This document shows, one piece after another, positions 46,514-54,209 of a DNA stretch of 64,000 bases. The stretch covers positions 1,674,758 to 1,738,757 of the forward strand of contig NZ_LR130844.1 in NCBI RefSeq assembly GCF_900626155.1, in the 5' to 3' direction. The notes beneath the pieces were generated by a model. That model made no database searches. It worked only from the letters and a program-made list of their open reading frames with translations, and was not told the DNA's origin. Each line of letters opens with the position of its first letter. Positions within the stretch are counted from its first letter, which is position 1. A program made the translations under genes and the position numbers. The stretch comes from Anaerococcus vaginimassiliensis (GTDB lineage Bacteria > Bacillota > Clostridia > Tissierellales > Peptoniphilaceae).

Positions 46514-46768
46514 TTATATACTATTATACCTAAAATCAATTCTCGTAAAATATCTAGCTTGCTCGAGTACAATTCTTACAAAAGCCATTCCACTAATATA
46601 TTCTTCTTGGATCATGTAAATAAAATCACTAAGGTATTCTTCAGATATATCCTTGTATTTAATAGCTGCTTTAAAGGAAACATCAGTATAAGCTGTCTCT
46701 CTTTTTAATACTCCATAATAATAAAGTATAATCTTAAACACTAAAACATCATAATCATCCTTAGACAT
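46514..46768 (-). CDS. Small phage-like protein, possibly YjcQ-like
   Basis: 84 residues. MSKDDYDVLVFKIILYYYGV, then ISEEYLSDFIYMIQEEYISG: an all-helical pattern with a winged-helix flavour like YjcQ, a weak match. AAAAAGG precedes the ATG. It lies directly downstream of a 55-base repeated terminator unit, in a row of small genes behind a MuF toxin gene, so an immunity or phage accessory role is possible. Confidence 0.5.
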   Translation of the reverse strand: MSKDDYDVLVFKIILYYYGVLKRETAYTDVSFKAAIKYKDISEEYLSDFIYMIQEEYISGMAFVRIVLEQARYFTRIDFRYNSI

Positions 46769-46782
46769 ATTTGATCCTTTTT

Positions 46783-46837
46783 GTACTAAAAAAGCACCTC
46801 TAAAATCCTACACCTGTAAATTTAGCTGTGCTTTATT
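46783..46837 (-). terminator. Repeated terminator unit, copy 1
   Basis: On the minus strand AAAGCAC pairs with GTGCTTT and a T run follows. The whole 55-base unit recurs at 47161-47215 with three differences, all transitions. It follows the gene at 46850-47131. Confidence 0.75.
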
Positions 46838-46849
46838 CAAAAACTATAT

Positions 46850-47131
46850 TCAATTTGTCATCTCTAATGTCTGGGATGACCAGACACAATATTCATCCCA
46901 TTTAGAAAGATTAATTTTTTTCATAAATTTTAAGTTAAACTCTTCTACTTTTTGATTAGGTATCAACCAGCCAAATAAAGAATCAACTTCCATTCCACTA
47001 AATAGCTTATCATCACACTGTCCAAAATCTAAAAAGAAAACTTTGTTTAATTTCTTTGCTTCATCTTGGACTAATTTAAAAAACTTGATAAACTCATTAT
47101 TTTTCTGCGTTCTTAATCCTAGCATTGTCAA
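46850..47131 (-). CDS. Small accessory protein of unknown family, possible immunity protein
   Basis: 93 residues from TTG 47131 (AAGGA upstream); an ATG two codons later is the alternative. NNEFIKFFKLVQDEAKKLN begins a helix, followed by VFFLDFGQCDD and MEVDSLFGWLIPNQKVEEF. The mixed alpha/beta, acidic pattern resembles small single-domain proteins encoded after phage or plasmid toxins, but I cannot name a family. It is flanked on both sides by the 55-base terminator repeat. Confidence 0.5.
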   Translation of the reverse strand: MTMLGLRTQKNNEFIKFFKLVQDEAKKLNKVFFLDFGQCDDKLFSGMEVDSLFGWLIPNQKVEEFNLKFMKKINLSKWDEYCVWSSQTLEMTN

Positions 47132-47160
47132 TAAATTCCTTCAGAACTGTTACAAATTAG

Positions 47161-47215
47161 GTACTAAAAAAGCACCTCTAAAATCTTACACCTGTAAGTT
47201 TAGTTGTGCTTTATT
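47161..47215 (-). terminator. Repeated terminator unit, copy 2
   Basis: Same AAAGCAC/GTGCTTT hairpin and T run as copy 1. The first bases of this unit on the minus strand include the stop codon of the 55-residue protein gene at 47211-47378. Confidence 0.75.
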
Positions 47216-47378
47216 TTTCTTTATTCATTTTCTTTCTATATTCTTCAATTTTTTTTAATCTTTCTTCAACAACTTTTTTATCTTCTTCCGATAATTTTCT
47301 AGGACTTTCTGATGCATATCTTGCTTCAATTATTTCGGCAACTTCCTTATCAGTAAGTTCCTCTTTTTTTAGATTCAT
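47211..47378 (-). CDS. Small charged helical protein
   Basis: 55 residues, ATG at 47378 with GGAGG seven bases upstream. Nearly all helix formers and charged residues: LTDKEVAEIIEARYASESPR and KVVEERLKKIEEYRKKM. No family recognised. Its ATG overlaps the stop of a possible 25-residue reading frame upstream (ATGA). It belongs to the string of small genes behind the MuF toxin remnant. Confidence 0.5.
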   Translation of the reverse strand: MNLKKEELTDKEVAEIIEARYASESPRKLSEEDKKVVEERLKKIEEYRKKMNKEK

Positions 47379-47452
47379 TTTTTATCCTCCACTATATACA
47401 CCATAGCATTGTTATCGTTCTTTATTTCTTTATCTGATAATGATTTATTCAT
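47375..47452 (-). CDS. Possible 25-residue peptide
   Basis: A short frame beginning NKSLSDKEIKND and ending with an ATGA overlap with the next gene. The ribosome binding site is weak (AAAGAAG). The overlap suggests coupling, but length and site give little support. Confidence 0.25.
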   Translation of the reverse strand: MNKSLSDKEIKNDNNAMVYIVEDKK

Positions 47453-47478
47453 CTTCTTTTACCACTTTACTAATTAAA

Positions 47479-47691
47479 TCAAGCTTTAATAATTTTTATG
47501 TCCTCTATATCTTCAATTTTTAAAGCTATTGATTTTACACTATTATTGACATAAAAAGTATCATACTGGTACTCAGAATCATCAAAATCTTCAGCAATTA
47601 AAATTCCTGCACCTGAACCTTGGATTTTCTCTCCATTTTTTAATATTACAATTATATTGTCAGCCCATTGTGCTTTCTCAAAATTAATCAA
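47479..47691 (-). CDS. Probable immunity protein for the MuF toxin domain
   Basis: 70 residues from TTG 47691, with GGAG six bases upstream lying in the end of the toxin gene; the two frames overlap by eight bases. Beta-rich and acidic: NIIVILKNGEKIQGSGAGI, IAEDFDDSEYQYDTF, LKIEDIEDIKII. Small acidic proteins coupled to a toxin's 3' end are usually its inhibitors, so immunity is inferred from position and charge. Confidence 0.55.
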   Translation of the reverse strand: MINFEKAQWADNIIVILKNGEKIQGSGAGILIAEDFDDSEYQYDTFYVNNSVKSIALKIEDIEDIKIIKA

Positions 47692-48571
47692 AATATTCTC
47701 CTTTTATTGGTATAATATGACTACCTTTTTTGGAATAAATTATTCTACCCTTTGTTGTAGGATACTTTTTTCCATCATATACGTAATATCCAATTACTTT
47801 GTGAAAATCAAATTCTTCTTCACTTCTAGCTTTTCCTGCCTTTGTAACAGTAACTATGCCTTTTCCATAATTATCATAAATTAACCTTTGAGCTTCATCA
47901 TAATCAATCATTAAGATACTTTGAAGTCCATATCCCTTTTTAATCCTAGATCTATAATAATCTTCAAATCTTCTATTTCCTTCATGGTGTTTCTCGAAGT
48001 GATCTTTATTTAATTTTAAATTAAATTCACCATTTCTGACTCTTTTTGTAATTTCTATAGAAGATGACCTAGCAGCAATAGCTTTTCTTTCTTCTATTTT
48101 ATCACGTTTTTCAGGATCATTCCACTGTTTTGACCAAACATCCTGTCTTCTATTTTTATCCGGCACATAATCAACAGTGCATCTACAATATCTATGCCTC
48201 CTATATACATTGTTACCTGTATTTTTAACTTCTTGATAGTCATATACTCCAGCAATAGATTTTCACCAATCACAACAGTTTCCTTTTTCTCTCCTAATAA
48301 TTTTAGGTCTTAATCCTGCCTTATAGTGAAGGTCTGCATTTTTCTTTATAGTATCGTCGACTATAGACTGAGTGAAATTTCTAATGGGTTCATCTAGTAA
48401 CCACTTGCCTTTTTCAAAGGAATCATATTCACTAATCTTATTTACTAACATATCAATCCTATCTTGGTTTAAGTCTGCCTTTTGTGCTTGTATTAATATA
48501 TTGGCTTGTTTATTCAATATGCTTTGAACTTCCTTTGAATATTCAGATACTAAATCATAATTTCTTACCAT
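47684..48571 (-). pseudogene. Phage MuF-type head protein with C-terminal toxin-like domain, broken by in-frame TGA
   Basis: One frame of 296 codons is interrupted by TGA at 48260-48262. Before it: ADLHYKAGLRPKIIRREKGN, then CCDW. After it: KSIAGVYDYQEVKNTGNNVY, RRHRYCRCTVDYVPDKNRR. Together these form the cysteine/histidine segment at the end of SPP1-gp7/MuF domains, where CCxWC is usual; so the TGA probably replaces a Cys codon. The last about 120 residues (NKDHFEKHHEGNRRFEDYYR, then GRIIYSKKGSHIIPIKG) resemble a polymorphic toxin nuclease-like domain (type 50-like). The N terminus is cut by the CRISPR array: only about 100 residues lie before the stop. Confidence 0.7.
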
Positions 48572-48583
48572 ATCAGGCTCTAT

Positions 48584-48917
48584 GGATTAGCCCCGCTTGC
48601 GCGGGTACAACGCTTTACTGCATTTGAGGTAGATTTAGAAGAAAGGATCACCCCCGCTTGCGCAGGTACAACATCCACAGTATAAGTTTAGTGCTGGAGA
48701 TACTAGGATCACCCCCGCTTACGCGGGTACAACAATAACAACAACAGGGACTTTTCTTTTTGGGAAGGATCACCCCCGCTTACGCGGGTACAACAAATCC
48801 TGATGAAAATATAGAAAGTGCTGTAGGGGATCACCCCCGCTTACGCGGGTACAACTGAAAAGTTTACATTATTCTCTATTCCAGCTTCGGGATCACCCCC
48901 GCTTACGCGGGTACAAC
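48584..48917 (-). CRISPR. Type I-E-like CRISPR array, six repeats and five spacers
   Basis: Six 28-base repeats start at 48584, 48645, 48706, 48767, 48828 and 48890; spacers are 33, 33, 33, 33 and 34 bases. The plus-strand repeat begins GGATCACCCCCGC and ends GCGGGTACAAC, with a CCCGC/GCGGG stem, the style of I-E repeats. The first repeat has three changes and the second has two, while the other four are identical. Decay at the left end, and the comparison with I-E repeats ending in GGGTGATCC, both place the leader on the right and transcription on the minus strand. No cas gene lies in the window. Confidence 0.92.
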
Positions 48918-48971
48918 ACTACTTTCGTACCCTCTCATGTCAAGCTTATGATAAATTTGCTTTATTACAAA
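48918..48971 (-). promoter_or_regulatory. Short A/T-rich leader candidate of the CRISPR array
   Basis: Only about 55 bases separate the last perfect repeat from a terminator. They contain TTGACA in minus-strand orientation close to the repeat, but no convincing -10 at proper spacing. The leader may be truncated, in which case the array would be poorly expressed. Confidence 0.35.
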
Positions 48972-49002
48972 TTATAAAAACGGAGCCTTCACTAGCTCCG
49001 TT
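48972..49002 (-). terminator. Terminator after the XRE-ImmA gene, before the array
   Basis: On the minus strand AACGGAGC pairs exactly with GCTCCGTT around eight bases, then a T-rich tail. It separates transcription of the 49-51 kb operon from the CRISPR array. Confidence 0.88.
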
Positions 49003-49028
49003 AAAAATATAATTAATATATCAATCTA

Positions 49029-50195
49029 TTAATTATTTTTATTAAGTTTCAACTCTAAAATATTATTCTTAACATTATCATCAACACTTAAATACCCCTT
49101 CGGTAAATTTAATAATTCTTCTATTTCATCACTAAATAGATTTACTGATGATTCCTCAAAAATATGAATAATATCTTGTTTAGAGTAATCATTTTCTAAC
49201 AATAATTTTATTCCCATTTTAAATATATTTTCATTTAATACATGTGGGAAATCCCCTGGTTCATTCTGTCTCCAACCTTTACTATTTATTTGTCGCATTA
49301 GATATTGAAATTGATTATTAGTTATGATTCCTAAATCACAAGCTCGATAAAGCATTGCTTGTATTGAAACTCCCCACTTTTTTTTCATTCTTATATAATA
49401 TTCCAACTCAGTTGGATATCTTTCACAATCATTTAAATACGTTTCTTTTGGCAAAAGAAACGAGCTTGCAAATTTATTTGCTTGCCTTTCTCTCTCTTTA
49501 AATTCATCATTAGATAAAGTTTCAATGTCTTCAGTCCAAGGATGGAGCAAAATATGTCCTAGTTCGTGAGCCAAATCAAAGTTTATTCTTGCTTTTCCTT
49601 TTTTCCCAATAGATAAAACAATTATATAAGTTTCATTACCATTTATATCTATAATTTGACTGTACGCATCAATTTTTCTATCAGATAAGCTAACTCCTGT
49701 TACAATTAATCCATTTTCTTCTAAGATATATTGTAAATCATTTATAGGTCCATTACCTAATGACCACCATTCTCTAATAGTCAAAGCAATATTTTCAATA
49801 TCTTCATCAGATAAATTTTTATTATCAATATCTATTTTAGGTAAATTTAAAAGTGGAAAATCAATATACTTATATAGAGCTTCATATAATGCACCAATAA
49901 ATTCTACTTTAGTAATTTCTGCAGATCTACTTTTTTTACTAGTCGTGCTTAAAGATCTAAAATAAGTAGAACCAGACTTAATATTGATACTGTCATCTTG
50001 AAAAAAATAATTAATAGGAAAATGTAAAGTTCTTGATAATTTAATAATTGTTGAAAAGTCCGGATTTCCCTTATTATTTTCGTACAACGAAAGTGTTTGT
50101 TTACTCAAATCTAAGGAATCTCCTAATTCAGCTAGAGTCATCCCTCTGAAAGTTCTAGCCGTTTTCAATCTATCTCCATTAAATTTGGAACTCAT
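49029..50195 (-). CDS. XRE regulator fused to ImmA/IrrE metallopeptidase
   Basis: 388 residues. The N-terminal helix-turn-helix (RTFRGMTLAELGDSLDLSKQ, then TLSLYENNKGNPDF) is followed by an M78 peptidase domain with HELGHILLH near 213 and ERQANKFASSFLLP near 233 for the third metal ligand. Regulator and protease are in one chain, unlike the two-gene arrangement at 7.7 and 58.1 kb. It follows a DUF5986-like gene by 14 bases under one promoter. Fused proteins of this kind act as antitoxins or stress-released repressors; which applies here is open. Confidence 0.85.
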   Translation of the reverse strand: MSSKFNGDRLKTARTFRGMTLAELGDSLDLSKQTLSLYENNKGNPDFSTIIKLSRTLHFPINYFFQDDSINIKSGSTYFRSLSTTSKKSRSAEITKVEFIGALYEALYKYIDFPLLNLPKIDIDNKNLSDEDIENIALTIREWWSLGNGPINDLQYILEENGLIVTGVSLSDRKIDAYSQIIDINGNETYIIVLSIGKKGKARINFDLAHELGHILLHPWTEDIETLSNDEFKERERQANKFASSFLLPKETYLNDCERYPTELEYYIRMKKKWGVSIQAMLYRACDLGIITNNQFQYLMRQINSKGWRQNEPGDFPHVLNENIFKMGIKLLLENDYSKQDIIHIFEESSVNLFSDEIEELLNLPKGYLSVDDNVKNNILELKLNKNN

Positions 50196-50209
50196 ATTCT
50201 ACACTCCTC

Positions 50210-50908
50210 TTAACCATGTTTTTTTAGATTTTTCTCTTTTAATCCTAGTCTTATACCTTTATTAGGTTTATTATCTTCTTTATTTATTAATTTATCATCA
50301 GATTCATTTTCTGAACTTGTTAAATCTAAGAAATCAGGGCTTATCAAGCTCATTATTGATTCTTTCTCCGCTATGTTAAATTGGTTTCCTAATAAATACC
50401 AATTCATTTCGCTTACTTTATTAAATTTATAATCATACGCTACTACATAATAGGTATACTCTTCAAAATCTATATTAATACCATAAAATATATTTTTAAA
50501 ATCTTTCTCATAAACATCATTATCAAAAGTTTTACCTAATTCAAAAGACATTTGTTTATTGGCTTCAATTTCATTATTTAAACAATTTAAGATTGTCTGC
50601 ATATAATGTGGAACTTTACGATTTTTCTCTATTGGTATTCTATTTAAATTTGAAATGCTTGTAATGCTTATTAAAGATTTAGTATCTAAATCTAAAATAA
50701 ATCTTCCTTCCCAAGCATATCTTTTAAATTTATGAACAATATAATTATCAGAAGTTAATACTTCCTTTAGCTTTGTATTGATAACATCTGACTTCATACT
50801 TCCTAAGCAATTATGAGAATCTAGGTTTAATTTGTATTTACAATCTAAAAAATCTTGTTCTAATGCCTCCGCAATCACGTTAGCTATAGTTTCTTTTAAC
50901 TTTTCCAA
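50210..50908 (-). CDS. DUF5986-like protein, partner of the XRE-ImmA regulator
   Basis: 232 residues. It begins with a helix (LKETIANVIAEALEQDFLD), then a segment rich in aromatic and charged residues with YAWEGRFILDLDTKSL and SITSISNLNRIP; the C terminus is polar and low in complexity (NKEDNKPNKGIRLGLKEKN). I associate this with DUF5986, often found beside an XRE-ImmA gene. The function is unknown; a toxin or effector held by the downstream regulator is possible from gene order. A strong promoter and dyad precede it. Confidence 0.6.
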   Translation of the reverse strand: MEKLKETIANVIAEALEQDFLDCKYKLNLDSHNCLGSMKSDVINTKLKEVLTSDNYIVHKFKRYAWEGRFILDLDTKSLISITSISNLNRIPIEKNRKVPHYMQTILNCLNNEIEANKQMSFELGKTFDNDVYEKDFKNIFYGINIDFEEYTYYVVAYDYKFNKVSEMNWYLLGNQFNIAEKESIMSLISPDFLDLTSSENESDDKLINKEDNKPNKGIRLGLKEKNLKKHG

Positions 50909-50930
50909 TCACACACCTCCGTCGATATTT

Positions 50931-50965
50931 GTCTATATTATAGACTATATTTTTAGAAAAGTCAA
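50931..50965 (-). promoter_or_regulatory. Promoter and operator of the DUF5986-like/XRE-ImmA operon
   Basis: On the minus strand TTGACT (50960-50965), 17 bases, then TATAAT (50937-50942). A palindrome GTCTAT-ATT-ATAGAC (50931-50945) covers the -10 box. Autoregulation by the XRE protein of this operon is likely. Confidence 0.8.
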
Positions 50966-51052
50966 CTATTTTTCATTTTTGTAGAAATTTGTCTAACGCA
51001 TTATTTGCTTTCTTTATCTTATTTAAAAGAGAGTGATTGCTCACCCCCTTCG

Positions 51053-52546
51053 CTACTTCCATATTATGTTCAACACTTCGTTTCCTTCACAGAATACTGA
51101 ATCTATATATTTCTCCATCAATTCTCTGGTAAGTTTAGTGTTGTCTATTACTTCTTTTTCTTCTTTTGCTTTTTGTATTTTTTCTTTTATTGCTCGTATT
51201 TCTTCATCTATCAATTTTTTAGAGTCGATGAATTTTTGTCTATTCATCTTGCCTAATTTATACTTCTCAAAATTTTGCATTTTCTTAGCTTCAAGATCTT
51301 CGATAGATTTTTCCATAGGTTTAACTTTTATTTTTTCATCTTTGTTTGAATCTTCTAGACCATATTTTTCTTTTATTGCTTCAAATACTTGCTCTTCAAG
51401 GCTTCCTGCTCTTGAGTTCTTGTGTTTTACATTATTACACTTACATATCCTACAAGTAAAATATGTGTGGACTCTTATAGTTCCATCTTGTCGTTTTCTT
51501 TTAGATTGAGTACATCCTAGAATGTGGTTACAAGTTGGACATTTTGCAAAACCTTGTAGTGGAGATTTTTTCCTCCATTCATAATCGGTATTCTTACCTT
51601 TCATAAACAGATTCTTCTCTTTAATCTTTTGAACTTTTTCAAAGTCTTCTTTAGATATAATAGCTTCATGGTTATTCTCAACTCTTCCCCATTCTTCTTT
51701 TGGTTTAAACTTAAAAGAAGACGGATTTAACACTGACTTATCTTGCATATTGAAGGTGTAAGTTCCAGTATAATTTTCATTTGCTAATACATCTATTACA
51801 TTGCCATTAGTCCAAGTTGGTCTAGGTTTTTTCGCAGTCCTAATAATTGAATATTCAAAATCAAGATTGGTTAGTTCGCTCTTTCTTTTTGATGGTGTTG
51901 GAATTTTTTCTTCATTTAATATCTTAGCTATATTTCTTGAAGATATTCCATCTAATGCAAGTTTAAAAATCTTCTTTACTATCCAAGCAGTTTCTTCGTC
52001 AACTATGATTTTATGTTTATCATTAGGATCTTTCATATATCCCAATGGTGGACTCCAAGCTAAAAACTTTCCTTGCTTTTTAAGTGTGGTCATAGATGAC
52101 TTTACCTTCTCAGAAATATCTTTTGTGTAGAAATCATATAATAGTCCCTTAAATTGAATATCTAAATCTGTTCCATTTCCTTTTTCTTTGTCACTATCAT
52201 AGCCATCGTTTATGGCGATAAACCTTACTCCTAGGAATGGAAATATATTTTCAAGATAATCTCCAAGTGTTATATAATCTCTCATAAATCTGGACAAGTC
52301 TTTTACAATTATTGTCTGGATGTTATTTTTCTTTACATCTTCAAGCATTCTTTGAAAGGCTGGTCTATTTTCATTTGTTCCAGAATATCCATCATCGACA
52401 TATTCTTCTCTTGTGAAGTTCTTAAATTCTTCGTTTTTATCGAGATAATCGTTTAGATATGCTCTTTGGTTTATGATACTTTCACTCTCATCAGTCTTTA
52501 TCATATCTTCAACGGATAATCTAATATAAAGAGCAATCTTACTCAT
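51053..52546 (-). CDS. Large serine recombinase 1
   Basis: 497 residues. The resolvase domain has catalytic Ser10 in YIRLSVED, then VDDGYSGTNENRPAFQRML, and VKDLSRFMRDYITLGDYLE. The recombinase domain (about 170-300) and a zinc ribbon (CPTCNHILGC with CRICKC near 365-395) follow, and a coiled coil (IEDLEAKKMQNFEKYKLGKM). The C-terminal part is shorter than in the other two recombinases. It overlaps recombinase 2 by eight bases. Such enzymes integrate and excise elements, choosing short core sites. Confidence 0.93.
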   Translation of the reverse strand: MSKIALYIRLSVEDMIKTDESESIINQRAYLNDYLDKNEEFKNFTREEYVDDGYSGTNENRPAFQRMLEDVKKNNIQTIIVKDLSRFMRDYITLGDYLENIFPFLGVRFIAINDGYDSDKEKGNGTDLDIQFKGLLYDFYTKDISEKVKSSMTTLKKQGKFLAWSPPLGYMKDPNDKHKIIVDEETAWIVKKIFKLALDGISSRNIAKILNEEKIPTPSKRKSELTNLDFEYSIIRTAKKPRPTWTNGNVIDVLANENYTGTYTFNMQDKSVLNPSSFKFKPKEEWGRVENNHEAIISKEDFEKVQKIKEKNLFMKGKNTDYEWRKKSPLQGFAKCPTCNHILGCTQSKRKRQDGTIRVHTYFTCRICKCNNVKHKNSRAGSLEEQVFEAIKEKYGLEDSNKDEKIKVKPMEKSIEDLEAKKMQNFEKYKLGKMNRQKFIDSKKLIDEEIRAIKEKIQKAKEEKEVIDNTKLTRELMEKYIDSVFCEGNEVLNIIWK

Positions 52547-54209
52547 CGTCTGTTCCTCCTACTAAATTATCTATATTGAATTTAAAGACTATTTCAAATT
52601 CGTGTTTATCATAAACTATTATTTTTTCAATCAAGCTATGGATTAAATCGCCAGGAAGCTTTTCCAAATTTTTTGAAGCATATAAATCATTTATCCATTT
52701 TGTTGATTTTGAACTTTCTTTTTTAAGTTTTGATATATTAACTTCAATTGCTGAAATCTCGTTATCAAATGTAGACATATGACTTTGAGCAATCTCTCTT
52801 CTTAATAGATACTCATCTCTGTCAATCTTCCCTAGACTATATTCTTCATAAGCTCTTTGAATGATATTTTCTTCATTTAGATTTTTTCTTTTAAGATTTT
52901 CAATGTCTTTCTTAAAAGTATCTATTGCTTTATTAAATCTAGCTTTAATTCGATTAACAAACTTTGTCTTGCTAGTTGTCTTCATAATAAACTCAGAAAT
53001 CTTGTCACTAATAGACTGATCTAAATCTCTTTCCATAATGAATACTGATTTTTCAGGTTTTATACTTCCACTAAATCTCTCATTCTGAAATGAATAGTAA
53101 AGTCTATCTTTATTTTTACCATAGATACGAGTTCTTCTATTAAGTTCTTTGCCAGTATTATTGTTGATTACAAGACCCTTAAATCTGTTCTCATAGTCCC
53201 TATTTTCAAAATTGTGCATTGGCGAACTGAAAACATGATTTTTCTTTCTCTCTCGTCTTTCTCGTAAGATTCTTTCGTGAACTTCCTTAGAAATGATTGC
53301 TTCATGTGCATTCTCACAAATTATATACTGACTTTCGTCTACAAAATGTTGTTTAATTCCTTTTGCAAGATTTTGTTGCTTAACTCCTTGTACTAAAGTT
53401 CCCGTATAAGCTGGGTTTGTAAGCATTTTAGAAATTGTTCCTTTATTCCATTCAGGATCATTACCTTCTCTATAAACTCTCCCTGTTTTATAATAAATCA
53501 TTCCAGGAGCATAGCCTTTTTCATTAAAATGCTTTGCGACTTCATATTGGCTTTTGCCTTGAAGAGTTAAATCAAACATCTCTTCAACTATAAATCTAAC
53601 ATTTTCATCAATTACAAGTTTTTGACCTTCTTTAGATTTTTTAATCTTGTATCCATAAGGTGGAACAGAACCTATAAAGTATCCGTTTCTTGCTCTATTG
53701 TGTTTTGAGGTTTTTATCTTAACTGAAATATCCTTAGCATACATATCATTGATAATATTTTTAAGAGTAACCTCAAAAGATTTCTTTGAGTCTGTTTCTT
53801 TAACTGTGTCTAATTTATCATTAACTGAAATAAATCTAACACCTAAAAATGGAAAAACTTTATCAATTAATCTTCCCATCTCAAGATATTCTCTTCCAAG
53901 TCTTGATAAATCTCTGATAATAATACAATTGATTCTTCTATCTCTAATATCTTGCATCATATTCTGAAATGATGGTCTTTCAAAGTTTGTCCCACTATAT
54001 TCATAGTCAGTGTAAACTTCTAAAACATCTATATTTTCTTTTAATGCATATTCTTTACAAGACAGGATTTGAGTTTCTATTGAGTATGATTTTTCTCTCC
54101 ACTCTTCTGTTCTTTCGTTAGATAGTCTTGTATAAATTCCGGCCTTAAAGACTTTTCTTTCTGTCTTTTCACTTTTCTTTTCAATATATCTTTTGGAAGT
54201 TCTTGCCAT
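52539..54209 (-). CDS. Large serine recombinase 2, zinc ribbon without cysteines
   Basis: 556 residues. Catalytic Ser in IYTRLSNERT near 28, then YTDYEYSGTNFERPSF and IRDLSRLGREYLEMGRLI. In the region where a zinc ribbon is expected (about 340-400), the sequence FKGLVINNNTGKELNRRTR has Asn and Thr where the first two Cys would be, and no later Cys pair is seen. The coiled coil and C terminus are present. This one may still bind DNA but without zinc, perhaps as an accessory to its neighbours. Its ATG overlaps the TAA of recombinase 3. Confidence 0.9.
   Translation of the reverse strand: MARTSKRYIEKKSEKTERKVFKAGIYTRLSNERTEEWREKSYSIETQILSCKEYALKENIDVLEVYTDYEYSGTNFERPSFQNMMQDIRDRRINCIIIRDLSRLGREYLEMGRLIDKVFPFLGVRFISVNDKLDTVKETDSKKSFEVTLKNIINDMYAKDISVKIKTSKHNRARNGYFIGSVPPYGYKIKKSKEGQKLVIDENVRFIVEEMFDLTLQGKSQYEVAKHFNEKGYAPGMIYYKTGRVYREGNDPEWNKGTISKMLTNPAYTGTLVQGVKQQNLAKGIKQHFVDESQYIICENAHEAIISKEVHERILRERRERKKNHVFSSPMHNFENRDYENRFKGLVINNNTGKELNRRTRIYGKNKDRLYYSFQNERFSGSIKPEKSVFIMERDLDQSISDKISEFIMKTTSKTKFVNRIKARFNKAIDTFKKDIENLKRKNLNEENIIQRAYEEYSLGKIDRDEYLLRREIAQSHMSTFDNEISAIEVNISKLKKESSKSTKWINDLYASKNLEKLPGDLIHSLIEKIIVYDKHEFEIVFKFNIDNLVGGTDDE

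Noticed and set aside
48255..48265. TGA read as an amino acid (alternative code or selenocysteine) in the MuF gene
   Set aside because: The housekeeping genes seen do not use TGA as sense, and no selenocysteine hairpin is evident; a nonsense change is simpler.
46514..48571. Region as part of the same prophage as 1-9.4 kb
   Set aside because: They are separated by 36 kb of housekeeping genes, so they should be different insertions or remnants.
48612..48889. Self-targeting spacers matching the prophage or other parts of this window
   Set aside because: By eye none of the five spacers matches elsewhere in the window; an alignment search is needed to be sure.
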